Shown here: one piece after another, positions 40,911 to 49,555 of the stretch
Position numbering within the stretch: position 1 is the first letter of the stretch
Layout of the letters: each line of letters begins with the position of its first letter
From: Erwinia sorbitola
Lineage (GTDB): Bacteria > Pseudomonadota > Gammaproteobacteria > Enterobacterales > Enterobacteriaceae
DNA length: 64,000 nt
Assembly (NCBI RefSeq): GCF_009738185.1
Contig: NZ_CP046509.1
Coordinates: forward strand, 1,863,501 to 1,927,500
Direction of reading: 5' to 3'
The notes under the pieces: model-generated
What the model saw: the letters and a program-made list of their open reading frames with translations, nothing else
The model's database searches: none
What the model was told of the DNA's origin: nothing
Translations under genes and position numbers: made by a program

Positions 40911-41702
40911 TTGAACAGCAAAATCCGATATTCTCTCATGGTGATGGCCGCGCTGTGCGCGACCTCACAGCCAGGCTATGCCGCCGGTGAGTTACAGCTC
41001 GACCCGGTGGCCGCCACTCACGCGGCCCCGGAGGGAAAAGCCCGGGAAGCTCGCGGCGTGCTGCGGGCGGTCGACCAGGCGGTACTCTCCAGCGAACTGA
41101 ATGCCAAAATTACTGAGATGCCGTTTCGTGAAGGCGAAGCCTTTAACAAAGGCGACCTGCTGGTAAAGTTTGACTGTTCCGCCTATCAGGCGCAGCTATC
41201 AGCATCCCAGGCGGCGATGCGTGCCGCGCAGCAGGAGGTAAGCCAAAACCGTCAGCTGGCGGCGATGAAATCCGTTGGCCGCAATGCGGTGGCGCTGTCG
41301 GAGGCGCGACTGGCACAGGCAGCGGCGGAAAGTCAGGTTTATCAGATTCAGACCAGCCGCTGTCGCGTTATTGCACCGTTTTCCGGGCAGGTAGTATCGC
41401 GTAAAGCACAGGTTTCTGAATATCTGGCGCAGGGCGCTCCGCTGCTGGAAATCGTTGATAACCGCCATCTCGAAATTAATCTGCTGGTGCCGTCGAGCTG
41501 GTTAGCCAGCCTGAAGCCGAAGCAGACGTTTACCTTTACTCCTGATGAAACCGGAACCGAGTTGCAGGCGGAAATAGTCCGCGTGGGCGCGCGTATTGAT
41601 GAAAGCAGCCAGACTCTGGTGCTGATTGGTCGTGTCACTCAGGCTGACAGCGGCCTGATTGCAGGGATGAGCGGCAGCGCACGCTTTACGGATCCGCAGT
41701 GA
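40911..41702 (+). CDS. Periplasmic adaptor subunit (HlyD/RND type)
   Basis: A 263-residue secreted membrane-fusion protein: signal SLMVMAALCATSQPGYA, lipoyl half-motifs AKITEMPFREGEAFNKGDLL and RVIAPFSGQVVSRKAQVSEY flanking a short hairpin, then a beta-barrel domain (LEINLLVPSSWLASLKP). The start is a TTG with AGGG 7 bp upstream, giving a proper signal peptide; the first ATG would remove its basic end. The gene overlaps the next by 4 bp (GTGA). It probably bridges the inner-membrane components to the TolC-like channel. Confidence 0.85.
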   Translation: MNSKIRYSLMVMAALCATSQPGYAAGELQLDPVAATHAAPEGKAREARGVLRAVDQAVLSSELNAKITEMPFREGEAFNKGDLLVKFDCSAYQAQLSASQAAMRAAQQEVSQNRQLAAMKSVGRNAVALSEARLAQAAAESQVYQIQTSRCRVIAPFSGQVVSRKAQVSEYLAQGAPLLEIVDNRHLEINLLVPSSWLASLKPKQTFTFTPDETGTELQAEIVRVGARIDESSQTLVLIGRVTQADSGLIAGMSGSARFTDPQ

Positions 41703-43018
41703 GCAGCACGGCTCCTCCGGCACCAGAGCGGGTGTTTGCCGAGTTTTTCCAGCTTGAATGCCGGGCCAGAGCGGCAAAAACCAGCGAAACTCTCGCCTGG
41801 TCAATAGTTAACGATGGCCAGAAATTGTTCGGCTTTCGCCATGTGGCGCTGATTATCAATGGCCGCGTGCGCGCGGTTACCGGGGTGTCAGTGCCCGATC
41901 CCCATGCGCCGTTTATCGCCTTTATTGAGCGTGCTGCAAAGCAGCTGATCGCCGGGCAGCATGCTGGCGAAGCCGGCATCATTCAGGCGGACTGGCTGGA
42001 TGCACAGTCACAGCGTGACTGGCAGACGCTGTCAGCGGCAGAAGCGCTGTGGGTGCCGCTTAACGATCGCCACGGGCAGCTGTTTGGTGGGCTGTGGCTG
42101 GCGCGTGATACTCCCTGGCAGGAGGCAGAGCGCCTGCTGGCGCAGCAGCTTGGCGATGTCTACAGCCACGCCTGGCTGGCGCTGGAGCCGCGCAAAGCCT
42201 GGCAACCCCGGCTGCCTAAATTAAAAATTCTGGCGGCCGCCGTAGCGGTGATAGTTGTGATGCTGATCCCGGTCAGGCAGTCGGTGCTGGCCCCGGCCGA
42301 AGTGGTGCCGCTGGGGGGCAGGGTGGTGACGGCTCCGCTCGATGGCGTGATTGCGCAGTTTATGGTGAAACCCAACCAGCCGGTGAAAAAGGACGACCTG
42401 CTGGTACGTTTTGATAACACAGTACTAAAAGCACAGGCTGATGTGGCTGAACGGGCGCTGGATGTGGCGGAGGCCGAGCGGCGCACTGGCGGCCAGCGTG
42501 CTTTCCAGGATGCTGATTCCAAATCCAAACTTGATCTTCTTTCCGCCCAGGTGGAGCAGAAACGGGCGGAGCTTAACTATGCACGCGATCTGCTGCAACG
42601 CAGCGAAGTGCGCGCCGAACGCGACGGTATTGCGGTATTTGCCGATGCGGAACGGCTGGTGGGCAAACCGGTAAGAACCGGCGAGCGGCTGATGGAGCTG
42701 GCCGACCCGCGCCAGGCAGAGCTAAAAATCGAGCTGGATGTGGGTGATGTTATCCCGTTTCCGGCCGATGCGGGGGTAGCGCTGTTTCTTGACAGCGATC
42801 CGCTGCATCGCCACGACGCGCAGCTGACCCGTGTTGCCTATGAAGCCGCCATGACGCCCTCTGGTCTGCTGGCCTACCGTCTGGATGCGCGTTTCGTGAA
42901 CAGCACTCCGCGTATCGGGCTGCGCGGTACGGCAAAAATCTACGGTGAGTATGTTCCGCTGGCGGCCTATCTGTTCCGTCGGCCGCTGGCGGCACTGCGT
43001 AAAACGGTAGGTCTGTAA
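41699..43018 (+). CDS. HlyD-type adaptor with cytoplasmic GAF-like domain
   Basis: A 439-residue fusion. Residues 10-165 look like a GAF-type sensor: LAWSIVNDGQKLFGFRHVAL, then ALWVPLNDRHGQLFGGLWLA. One membrane helix follows (about 176-191, ILAAAVAVIVVMLIP), then a periplasmic HlyD part with lipoyl halves (GRVVTAPLDGVIAQFMV, VKKDDLLVRFDN ... RSEVRAERDGIAVFAD) around a coiled coil, and a barrel end. A cytoplasmic sensor on an adaptor is unusual and could gate export by a ligand (inference). The GTG start overlaps the preceding stop; the next gene starts 3 bp after its stop. Confidence 0.82.
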   Translation: MSSTAPPAPERVFAEFFQLECRARAAKTSETLAWSIVNDGQKLFGFRHVALIINGRVRAVTGVSVPDPHAPFIAFIERAAKQLIAGQHAGEAGIIQADWLDAQSQRDWQTLSAAEALWVPLNDRHGQLFGGLWLARDTPWQEAERLLAQQLGDVYSHAWLALEPRKAWQPRLPKLKILAAAVAVIVVMLIPVRQSVLAPAEVVPLGGRVVTAPLDGVIAQFMVKPNQPVKKDDLLVRFDNTVLKAQADVAERALDVAEAERRTGGQRAFQDADSKSKLDLLSAQVEQKRAELNYARDLLQRSEVRAERDGIAVFADAERLVGKPVRTGERLMELADPRQAELKIELDVGDVIPFPADAGVALFLDSDPLHRHDAQLTRVAYEAAMTPSGLLAYRLDARFVNSTPRIGLRGTAKIYGEYVPLAAYLFRRPLAALRKTVGL

Positions 43019-43021
43019 ATC

Positions 43022-45124
43022 ATGGCGGCGCTTCCGGCGTTACGCGACGATCTGCAACTCTCGCAGGCGGCTCCGGCGCTGGATGGTTCGCCACAGTGGA
43101 CGCTGGCGGATACCCTGGCCGGGCGTTACTTCAAGCTGAACGCCAGTGCGATACGCCTGCTGCGTCACTGGGCGCTGGCTGATGATGAGAGCGTACTGGC
43201 GGCCGCCAACCGTGAGCCGGGGATCCCGCTGCTGGCGGAGGAGCTGGCTGAGTTTTTACGCTTTCTGCGGGCTCACGACCTGGTCAGCGGCACGGATGCC
43301 GAACAGCGCGCCAGCTATCCTCTGAAGTCGGCGGCCCGTCGGCAGGGCCTGCTGAAAAGCGTGTTGCATCAGTATCTCTTCTTTCGTATTCCCCTCTGGC
43401 GGCCCGATCCTTTCCTCAACCGCACCTGGCCGTGGCTGGATCAATACGGCGGCGCTCTGCTGCGTTACCTCTTCCCGCTGCTGCTGGTTACCGGGCTGTT
43501 TCTGGTCAGTCGCGACTGGCCGCGCTATCAGGGATCCTTTTCTTATCTGTTCACCATGGGCGGGGCGATGGCCTTCGGCTGCACCCTGGTGGTGGCGAAG
43601 TTTATTCATGAGCTGGGTCACGCCTGGATGGCCAAACGTGCCGGTTGCCGGGTACAGAGCATGGGCGTGGCGTTTATCGTTATGCTGCCAATGTTTTATA
43701 CCGATGTCAGCGATGCCTGGCGCATACGTGAGCATCGTGCCCGCATCCTGATTGGTGCGGGGGGGATTCTGGCCGAGCTGCTGTTGGCAATTGTTGCACT
43801 GTTTGCCTGGTCACTGCTGCCGGAAGGGCCGCTGCGCACGGCCGCTTTTCTGCTCTCCAGCGCGACCTGGATCACGACCGTGATTATCAATATTAACCCG
43901 CTGATGCGCTTCGATGGCTACTTCATGTTAAGCGACCTGTGGCGTATCGATAATCTTCAGGGGCGTGCCTATGAGCTGTGTCGCTGGCAGCTGCGGGAGG
44001 TGCTGTTTGGCTACGGTGAAGCGCCGCCTCAGCGCTGGTCACCGCGTATGCGCCGCCGTTTGCTGCTGTGGGGCTACGCGTCCTGGCTGTGGCGCTTCTT
44101 TCTGTTCCTCGGTATTGCGCTGACGGTCTATCACTACTTCTTCAAGGTGCTGGGTCTGTTGTTAATGATGGTGGAGATCGGCTGGTTTATTGTGCTGCCG
44201 GTCGTACAGGAGATGGCGATGTGGTGGAAACAACGGCAGCATTCGCGGCGAAAAATAATGGTACGTAGTCTGCTGATGGTCGTGCTGCTGCTGGCGGTGC
44301 TGTTTGTACCGTGGCGCAGCAGTATTGAGATCCCGGCGCTGATGGAGGCCAGCCGGGTCAGTACGCTCTATGCCCCGGCCCCTGCGCAAATTGTCCGGCT
44401 GCACGTTCATGACAGTGAACGGGTGCGCGCCGGTCAGCTGCTGCTGGAGCTGGCTTCACCTGACCTGGATGCCCGCCTGATTATTGCGCGCCAGCGTATC
44501 GCTATTTTACAGCTGCAACTGCGTCGCCAGGCGGCACGGCAGGATACGGTGGGTGACATGCTGATCCTGCAACAGCAGCTGGCTGCTTCGCTGGCGGAGC
44601 ATCGTGGTCTGGCGGCCCAGCGTGAACAGCTGCTGATACGTGCCCCGCAGGCGGGGGTTATCAGGGATATCGCCCGCGACCTGACGCCGGGGCGCTGGCT
44701 GTCGCCGGATATCGCTGTGCTACGCGTAGTTGGACAGGAAACCGGCGAGCTTCATGGCTATTTGCGCGAAGATAATCTGCAACGGATTACCCCTGGCGAC
44801 GGCGGGCGATTTATCGCCGATGACCCGACGCTGGCGGCATTTCCGGTGCGTCTGACAGCGATTGATCCGACCGGGAGTCCGTTCCTGGAAGAGGAGAAAC
44901 TGGCCTCCGATCGCGGGGGACCGGTAGCGGTCAGGCGGGATGAAGAGAAAAGGGCGCGCCCGGTTCAGGCGTGGTATGGCGTCAGGCTCGAACCCGCCAA
45001 CGCCACCGCCGCGCCGCAGCAGCCGGTACGTGGAATCGTGGTGATCAAAGGGGAGGCAGAGTCTCTGTTTACCAGTCTGTGGCGGCGAGTAGCGGCGCTT
45101 GGTCTGCGGGAAAGTGGTTTTTAA
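43022..45124 (+). CDS. PqqD-like / M50 site-2-type protease / HlyD fusion
   Basis: A 700-residue membrane protein. Residues 20-100 resemble a PqqD-like winged helix that could hold a peptide (YFKLNASAIRLLRHW ... LLAEELAEFLRFLRAHDLV). The M50 zinc protease core has H196-E197-x2-H200 in FIHELGHAWMAKRAG and the third ligand D298 in NINPLMRFDGYF, within about eight membrane helices. From about 430 a HlyD-like part follows (LYAPAPAQIVRLHVHDSERV, then VRAGQLLLELASPDL; LIRAPQAGVIRDIARDL). It presumably recognises, cleaves and passes on the giant protein together with the two adaptors. It occupies the place of the ABC ATPase in a type I secretion operon. Confidence 0.85.
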   Translation: MAALPALRDDLQLSQAAPALDGSPQWTLADTLAGRYFKLNASAIRLLRHWALADDESVLAAANREPGIPLLAEELAEFLRFLRAHDLVSGTDAEQRASYPLKSAARRQGLLKSVLHQYLFFRIPLWRPDPFLNRTWPWLDQYGGALLRYLFPLLLVTGLFLVSRDWPRYQGSFSYLFTMGGAMAFGCTLVVAKFIHELGHAWMAKRAGCRVQSMGVAFIVMLPMFYTDVSDAWRIREHRARILIGAGGILAELLLAIVALFAWSLLPEGPLRTAAFLLSSATWITTVIININPLMRFDGYFMLSDLWRIDNLQGRAYELCRWQLREVLFGYGEAPPQRWSPRMRRRLLLWGYASWLWRFFLFLGIALTVYHYFFKVLGLLLMMVEIGWFIVLPVVQEMAMWWKQRQHSRRKIMVRSLLMVVLLLAVLFVPWRSSIEIPALMEASRVSTLYAPAPAQIVRLHVHDSERVRAGQLLLELASPDLDARLIIARQRIAILQLQLRRQAARQDTVGDMLILQQQLAASLAEHRGLAAQREQLLIRAPQAGVIRDIARDLTPGRWLSPDIAVLRVVGQETGELHGYLREDNLQRITPGDGGRFIADDPTLAAFPVRLTAIDPTGSPFLEEEKLASDRGGPVAVRRDEEKRARPVQAWYGVRLEPANATAAPQQPVRGIVVIKGEAESLFTSLWRRVAALGLRESGF

Positions 45125-45207
45125 GTTTCGTTATCTGTAAGGCTAAGGCTTTTTGTCCGGCAAAAAAAATAGTTTGGCTAACCTATTGTGATAAAAAGGA
45201 AACCTTT

Positions 45208-45882
45208 ATGAAATCTTCAGTGAAAACGGCGTTATCTCTGGCAGTTTCTGGTCTGGCTGTCCTGGCGTATGCGCAGAGTGCGCAGGCATCCTGCACCAGC
45301 GAACCTTATCTTGGTTCAGTCTGCTATACGGCGGCCAGCTTCTGTCCTGCAAATGATTATGTGGAAGCCAACGGTGCCACGTTAGCCATCAGCCAGAACT
45401 CAGCGCTGTATGCCCTGCTGGGCACCACCTACGGCGGTAACGGTCAGACTACCTTCCAGCTGCCCGACCTGCGCGAGAGAGGGATCGTTGGTGCTAATGG
45501 CGGTACTCTGCCGCTGGGAACGGTACGCGGGGCTGATACGATTACCCTGACCCAGAGCCAGATGCCGACGCATACCCATGTTGCCACCCTGACGACACAG
45601 CCGGCAACGACCGTGGTGGTTAATGCCAGCGGTAATAACGCTGCCTCGACCGCACCATCCGCCACCAATAACCAGCTGGCGGTGCTTAACGGGCCAGCAG
45701 CTAAAGCCTATGCCCCGCAGGGCGGTACGCAGGTTGCGCTTGGCGGCGTCAGCGCCACGTCCACCGGCGGTACTATTGGCGTTTCCAACGCTGGTTCCAG
45801 CCTGCCTGTGACGATTATACCTAAACAGACCGCACTGCTGGCCTGCATCGCTGTCCAGGGGCTGTTCCCGTCACGTCCTTAA
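45208..45882 (+). CDS. Secreted phage-tail-collar domain protein
   Basis: A 224-residue protein with a Sec signal (LSLAVSGLAVLAYAQSAQAS) and a tail-collar fold: NGATLAISQNSALYALLGTT, YGGNGQTTFQLPDLRERGIV, GTVRGADTITLTQSQMPTHT, and a C-terminal PVTIIPKQTALLACI. Collar-domain proteins are normally phage fibre parts or microcystin-dependent-protein relatives. Here a signal peptide and the last place in an export operon suggest a periplasmic or extracellular companion of the giant protein. AAAAGGAAACCTTT precedes the ATG. A frame extending upstream overlaps the protease gene and is not used. Confidence 0.85.
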   Translation: MKSSVKTALSLAVSGLAVLAYAQSAQASCTSEPYLGSVCYTAASFCPANDYVEANGATLAISQNSALYALLGTTYGGNGQTTFQLPDLRERGIVGANGGTLPLGTVRGADTITLTQSQMPTHTHVATLTTQPATTVVVNASGNNAASTAPSATNNQLAVLNGPAAKAYAPQGGTQVALGGVSATSTGGTIGVSNAGSSLPVTIIPKQTALLACIAVQGLFPSRP

Positions 45883-45896
45883 TATCCCGTAAGGTA

Positions 45897-45929
45897 CTGC
45901 CCGACGTCAGCACTCTGCGCGTCGGGCAG
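45897..45929. terminator. Terminator at the end of the giant-protein operon
   Basis: A 10-bp perfect stem CTGCCCGACG / CGTCGGGCAG with a 13-nt loop; it lies between convergent genes and may serve both. Confidence 0.7.
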
Positions 45930-45944
45930 GTTAACTTTCACCCG

Positions 45945-47522
45945 TTACTTTTCGCGTAGTTTAAACACCCGCACCATTTCCAGAAGCTGCTCCGCCTGCT
46001 GCTGCATCGCCTGAGCGGCCGCCGCCGATGCCTGGGAAAGCGTGGCATTCTGCTGAGTGGCGGCATCCATATGCACCACCGCCACGTTCACCTGGTCAAT
46101 ACCGCTGCTCTGCTCACCGCTGGCCAGCGAAATGGTTTCCACCAGCTGGCTGACGCGCTGTACGCTGGTAACAATCTCCTCCATGGCACTACCCGCCACT
46201 TTCACCAGCGAGTTACCCTGGTTGATACGCGCCACTGAACTGTCGATAAGAGTGCCAATCTCTTTAGAGGCGGTAGCAGAACGCTGTGCCAGCGCCCGGA
46301 CTTCTGCCGCTACTACGGCGAAACCTCGCCCTTCGCTGCCTGCCCGTGCAGCTTCAACCGCCGCATTAAGTGCCAGAATATTGGTCTGGAAGGCGATGCT
46401 GTCAATCACACCGATAATGTTGCTGATTTCGGTAGAGAACTGGTGGATTTCGCTCATGGTTTTCACCACCTGTTCTACCACCTCACCGCCGTGGCTGGCC
46501 ACGCCAAAGGCTTCTGCGGAGATATTGCTGGCGATACGGGAGTTCTCGGCGTTGTTTTTCACTACCGACGTCAGCTCTTCCATTGATGCAGCGGTCTGCA
46601 CAATAGCGCTGGCCTGTGCTTCATTGCGGGTAGAGAGTTCGCGGCTGCCAGTGGCTATCTCGCTGGAGGCGGCGGCGATGGTCTCAGTACCGGATCGAAC
46701 CCCGGAGACAATACGGGTCAGATTGCCGTTCATCTCATGCAGGGCATTCATCAGTTCGGCGGTTTCATCACGGCCAGTGACGATAATCTGCGTCTGTAAA
46801 TCACCGGAGGCCACCGCACGCGCAATAATGACCGCCTGCGCCAGCGGACGGGTGATACTGCGGATCAGCCACCAGGTTATTAAAAATCCGGCCAGCAGCG
46901 TCAGCCCCATCGCCAGCAGCAGCATCAGGCGCGTCTGCTCATAGAGATGCTGAGTGCGTGCATCGCTCTGCTGACGGATCAGCACCGCCTGTTTCAGCGT
47001 GGCGCTCACCATCTCATCGATCATGCGCGTGGGTTCGCGGTCAATGCCAGCTACCAGCGTATCGACACGATGGGGGCTGCCGGCGTCCTGAACATTGTAC
47101 TGTTGCAGGGCGGAGAGGTAGTGCTGTTCCAGTTCAGCATGCAGCGTGCGGGTTTTTAAAACCTCTGTATTGCTCATACCAATCTGCGGCAGCAGGGTAC
47201 TGAGCCGGGTCAGCAGCTCCTCGGTTTTCTGGCTCTGCATCACAAATGCATCGCGATATTTATTAAATTTATCCTGCCCCTGAGTGCCGCGCAGCAGGGT
47301 GTTTTTCCACTCCTGAACCTGAATTTTAAACTGTACCTGCGCATTACGCGCGGTATCGATGCTCTCTGCAATGGTCTGTTCCGTGGCCATAATATGCTGG
47401 TTCTGCTTCAGCCCGTCGGTGTTGACCGTCAGACCACGTATGCCGATAAACAGGGTCGCCAGCAGCAAAATAGCTGCCAGCAGACCGAGGCGTTGCCCGA
47501 TGGAGAGATGATTAAGTTTCAT
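45945..47522 (-). CDS. Methyl-accepting chemotaxis protein
   Basis: A 525-residue inner-membrane chemoreceptor: TM1 near residues 10-30, a four-helix periplasmic sensor of about 160 residues, TM2 near 198-218, HAMP, methylation helices and the conserved hairpin tip IAFQTNILALNAAVEAARAG. The C-terminus ends in VFKLREK and lacks the NWETF-type CheR/CheB tether, so adaptation would rely on other receptors. The ligand is unknown. A sigma-28 promoter upstream places it in the flagellar regulon. Its position beside the dicarboxylate genes hints at, but does not prove, dicarboxylate or respiratory taxis. Confidence 0.93.
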   Translation of the reverse strand: MKLNHLSIGQRLGLLAAILLLATLFIGIRGLTVNTDGLKQNQHIMATEQTIAESIDTARNAQVQFKIQVQEWKNTLLRGTQGQDKFNKYRDAFVMQSQKTEELLTRLSTLLPQIGMSNTEVLKTRTLHAELEQHYLSALQQYNVQDAGSPHRVDTLVAGIDREPTRMIDEMVSATLKQAVLIRQQSDARTQHLYEQTRLMLLLAMGLTLLAGFLITWWLIRSITRPLAQAVIIARAVASGDLQTQIIVTGRDETAELMNALHEMNGNLTRIVSGVRSGTETIAAASSEIATGSRELSTRNEAQASAIVQTAASMEELTSVVKNNAENSRIASNISAEAFGVASHGGEVVEQVVKTMSEIHQFSTEISNIIGVIDSIAFQTNILALNAAVEAARAGSEGRGFAVVAAEVRALAQRSATASKEIGTLIDSSVARINQGNSLVKVAGSAMEEIVTSVQRVSQLVETISLASGEQSSGIDQVNVAVVHMDAATQQNATLSQASAAAAQAMQQQAEQLLEMVRVFKLREK

Positions 47523-47570
47523 GGTGTCAGGATCCCCGGTAAAAAGGTAAAAAGCTCACATATCTCAGAG

Positions 47571-47597
47571 ATATCGGCCTGTGCGGCAGTGGCTTTA
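47571..47597 (-). promoter_or_regulatory. Sigma-28 promoter of the chemoreceptor gene
   Basis: On the minus strand TAAA, 15 bp, GCCGATAT: one mismatch from the flagellar consensus GCCGATAA, about 50 bp upstream of the start codon. Confidence 0.8.
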
Positions 47598-47730
47598 ATC
47601 GGGAGGGGAGGGAGTAACAGCGGATATTGAGGCTAACTGGCTAATCTGTAGGGATAAGTCTGGTTTATGACATTTTCGTGACAATTGCGTTCCCCCTCAA
47701 TACCGCGAGGGGGAGCGCCACGTTATGCGA

Positions 47731-49377
47731 TTATTTTACGCATTTATCGCACTGGGCCTGATGGATCTTCTGGAAGAAATCGTTGCCCTTATCATCGACC
47801 AGAATAAAGGCCGGGAAGTTCTCAACTTCAATTTTCCAGATGGCTTCCATTCCCAGCTCAGGGTACTCGATGCACTCCAGACTCTTGATACTCTGCTGTG
47901 CCAATACCGCTGCCGGGCCGCCAATGCTGCCGAGGTAGAAACCGCCGTGTTTATGGCAGGCATCGGTCACCTGCTGGCTGCGGTTGCCTTTCGCCAGCAT
48001 GATCATGCTGCCGCCGTTAGCCTGAAGCTGGTCAACGTAGGAATCCATACGGCCTGCGGTTGTCGGGCCGAGGGAGCCGGAAGCATAGCCTTCTGGTGTT
48101 TTCGCCGGTCCAGCGTAGTACACCGGATGATCCTTGATGTACTGCGGCAGACCCTCACCGTTGTCAATGCGCTCTTTCAGCTTGGCGTGGGCAATATCAC
48201 GGCCAACGATAATTGTGCCGCTCAGAGAGAGGCGCGTGGAGACCGGATACCCGGAGAGCTGGGCAAGGATCTCTTTCATCGGACGATTCAGGTCAACATG
48301 CACCACATCGCCTTCACCCTGCTGGCGCAGTTCGGCAGGGATGTACTGGCCTGGGTTATCTTCCAGCTTCTCGATCCAGATGCCTTCGCGGTTAATCTTC
48401 GCTTTGATATTACGGTCAGCGGAACAGGAAACCGCCATCGCCAGCGGGCAGGATGCGCCATGACGCGGCAGACGGATAACGCGGATATCGTGGGCAAAGT
48501 ATTTGCCGCCAAACTGTGCACCGAGGCCCAGCTGCTGTGCTGCCAGCAGCAGTTCCTGCTCCAGCGCTACATCGCGGAACGCCTGGCCGTGTTCGTTACC
48601 TTCGGTAGGCAGCTCATCGTAGTAGTGCGTTGAGGCCAGTTTGACGGTCTTCAGCGTGCTGTCGGCAGAAGTACCGCCAATCACAAAGGCGATATGGTAC
48701 GGCGGGCAGGCGGCTGTGCCGAGGCTGCGCATTTTCTCGGTGAGATAATCTTTCAGTTTACCCGGGGTAAGCAGCGCTTTGGTTTCCTGGTAGAGGTAGG
48801 TTTTGTTGGCAGAACCGCCGCCTTTCGCCATACACAGGAATTTATACTCTTCACCATCAACGCTGTAGAGGTCGATCTGTGCAGGCAGGTTAGTGCCGGT
48901 GTTGACCTCACGGTACATATCCAGCGGCGCATTTTGCGAGTAGCGCAGATTGTCTTCGGTGTAGGTGTTGTAAACGCCCTGCGCCAGCGCGGCTTCATCG
49001 CCGCCGCCAGTCCACACGCGCTGACCTTTTTTACCCATGATAATCGCGGTTCCAGTGTCCTGGCAGGTAGGCAGAATGCCTTTAGCAGCGATCTCGGAGT
49101 TTCTCAAAAACTGTAAGGCAACGTACTTATCGTTTTCACTGGCTTCCGGGTCAGCCAGGATGGCCGCCACCTGGCGCTGGTGGGCCGGACGCAGCATAAA
49201 CGAGGCATCGTGAAACGCCTGCTGCGCCAGTAAAGTCAGGGCCTGTGGCTCGACTTTCAGTATCTCCTGCCCTTCAAATTCAGTCACGGAAACGTGGTCG
49301 CTGGTCAGCAGGTAGTATTCGGTATCCTCTTTGGCAAGAGGGAACGGGCTCTGATAATAGAAAGGTTTTTTCGACAT
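47731..49377 (-). CDS. fumB: Class I fumarate hydratase (FumA/FumB type)
   Basis: Oxygen-sensitive [4Fe-4S] fumarase of 548 residues, interconverting malate and fumarate in the cytoplasm. Cluster cysteines are in ILPTCQDTG, GTAACPPYH and HGASCPLAM; KGGGSANKTYL and GTIIVGRDIAHAKL complete the family pattern. FumA and FumB are very similar, and I use fumB because the neighbours (DASS carrier, fumarate reductase, DcuSR) are those of anaerobic fumarate metabolism; fumA is possible. It runs leftward, 178 bp after the carrier gene. Confidence 0.88.
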   Translation of the reverse strand: MSKKPFYYQSPFPLAKEDTEYYLLTSDHVSVTEFEGQEILKVEPQALTLLAQQAFHDASFMLRPAHQRQVAAILADPEASENDKYVALQFLRNSEIAAKGILPTCQDTGTAIIMGKKGQRVWTGGGDEAALAQGVYNTYTEDNLRYSQNAPLDMYREVNTGTNLPAQIDLYSVDGEEYKFLCMAKGGGSANKTYLYQETKALLTPGKLKDYLTEKMRSLGTAACPPYHIAFVIGGTSADSTLKTVKLASTHYYDELPTEGNEHGQAFRDVALEQELLLAAQQLGLGAQFGGKYFAHDIRVIRLPRHGASCPLAMAVSCSADRNIKAKINREGIWIEKLEDNPGQYIPAELRQQGEGDVVHVDLNRPMKEILAQLSGYPVSTRLSLSGTIIVGRDIAHAKLKERIDNGEGLPQYIKDHPVYYAGPAKTPEGYASGSLGPTTAGRMDSYVDQLQANGGSMIMLAKGNRSQQVTDACHKHGGFYLGSIGGPAAVLAQQSIKSLECIEYPELGMEAIWKIEVENFPAFILVDDKGNDFFQKIHQAQCDKCVK

Positions 49378-49555
49378 TTTAATCTCACTTAATGATGTGT
49401 TGCCGCGTGTCTTCTCGGAGCCACAGGCAACATCACTGGCGATAATTTGGTTATTGATTTTTTATCTTGCCAGCCCGTGGGGAAGGGTGGGCCGGCAAGT
49501 GTAAGGAGAATGTTACATTACTGCTCTGTAATCTGCATGCTCTTGCATGTCATAT

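Noticed and set aside
46057..46944. A 295-codon plus-strand frame opposite the chemoreceptor gene
   Set aside because: It is antisense to the conserved MCP signalling domain; the translation is Ser/Ala/Thr-rich without motifs.
47725..48633. A 302-codon plus-strand frame opposite the fumarase gene
   Set aside because: The fumarase reading frame contains all cluster cysteines and family motifs; this frame is its shadow.
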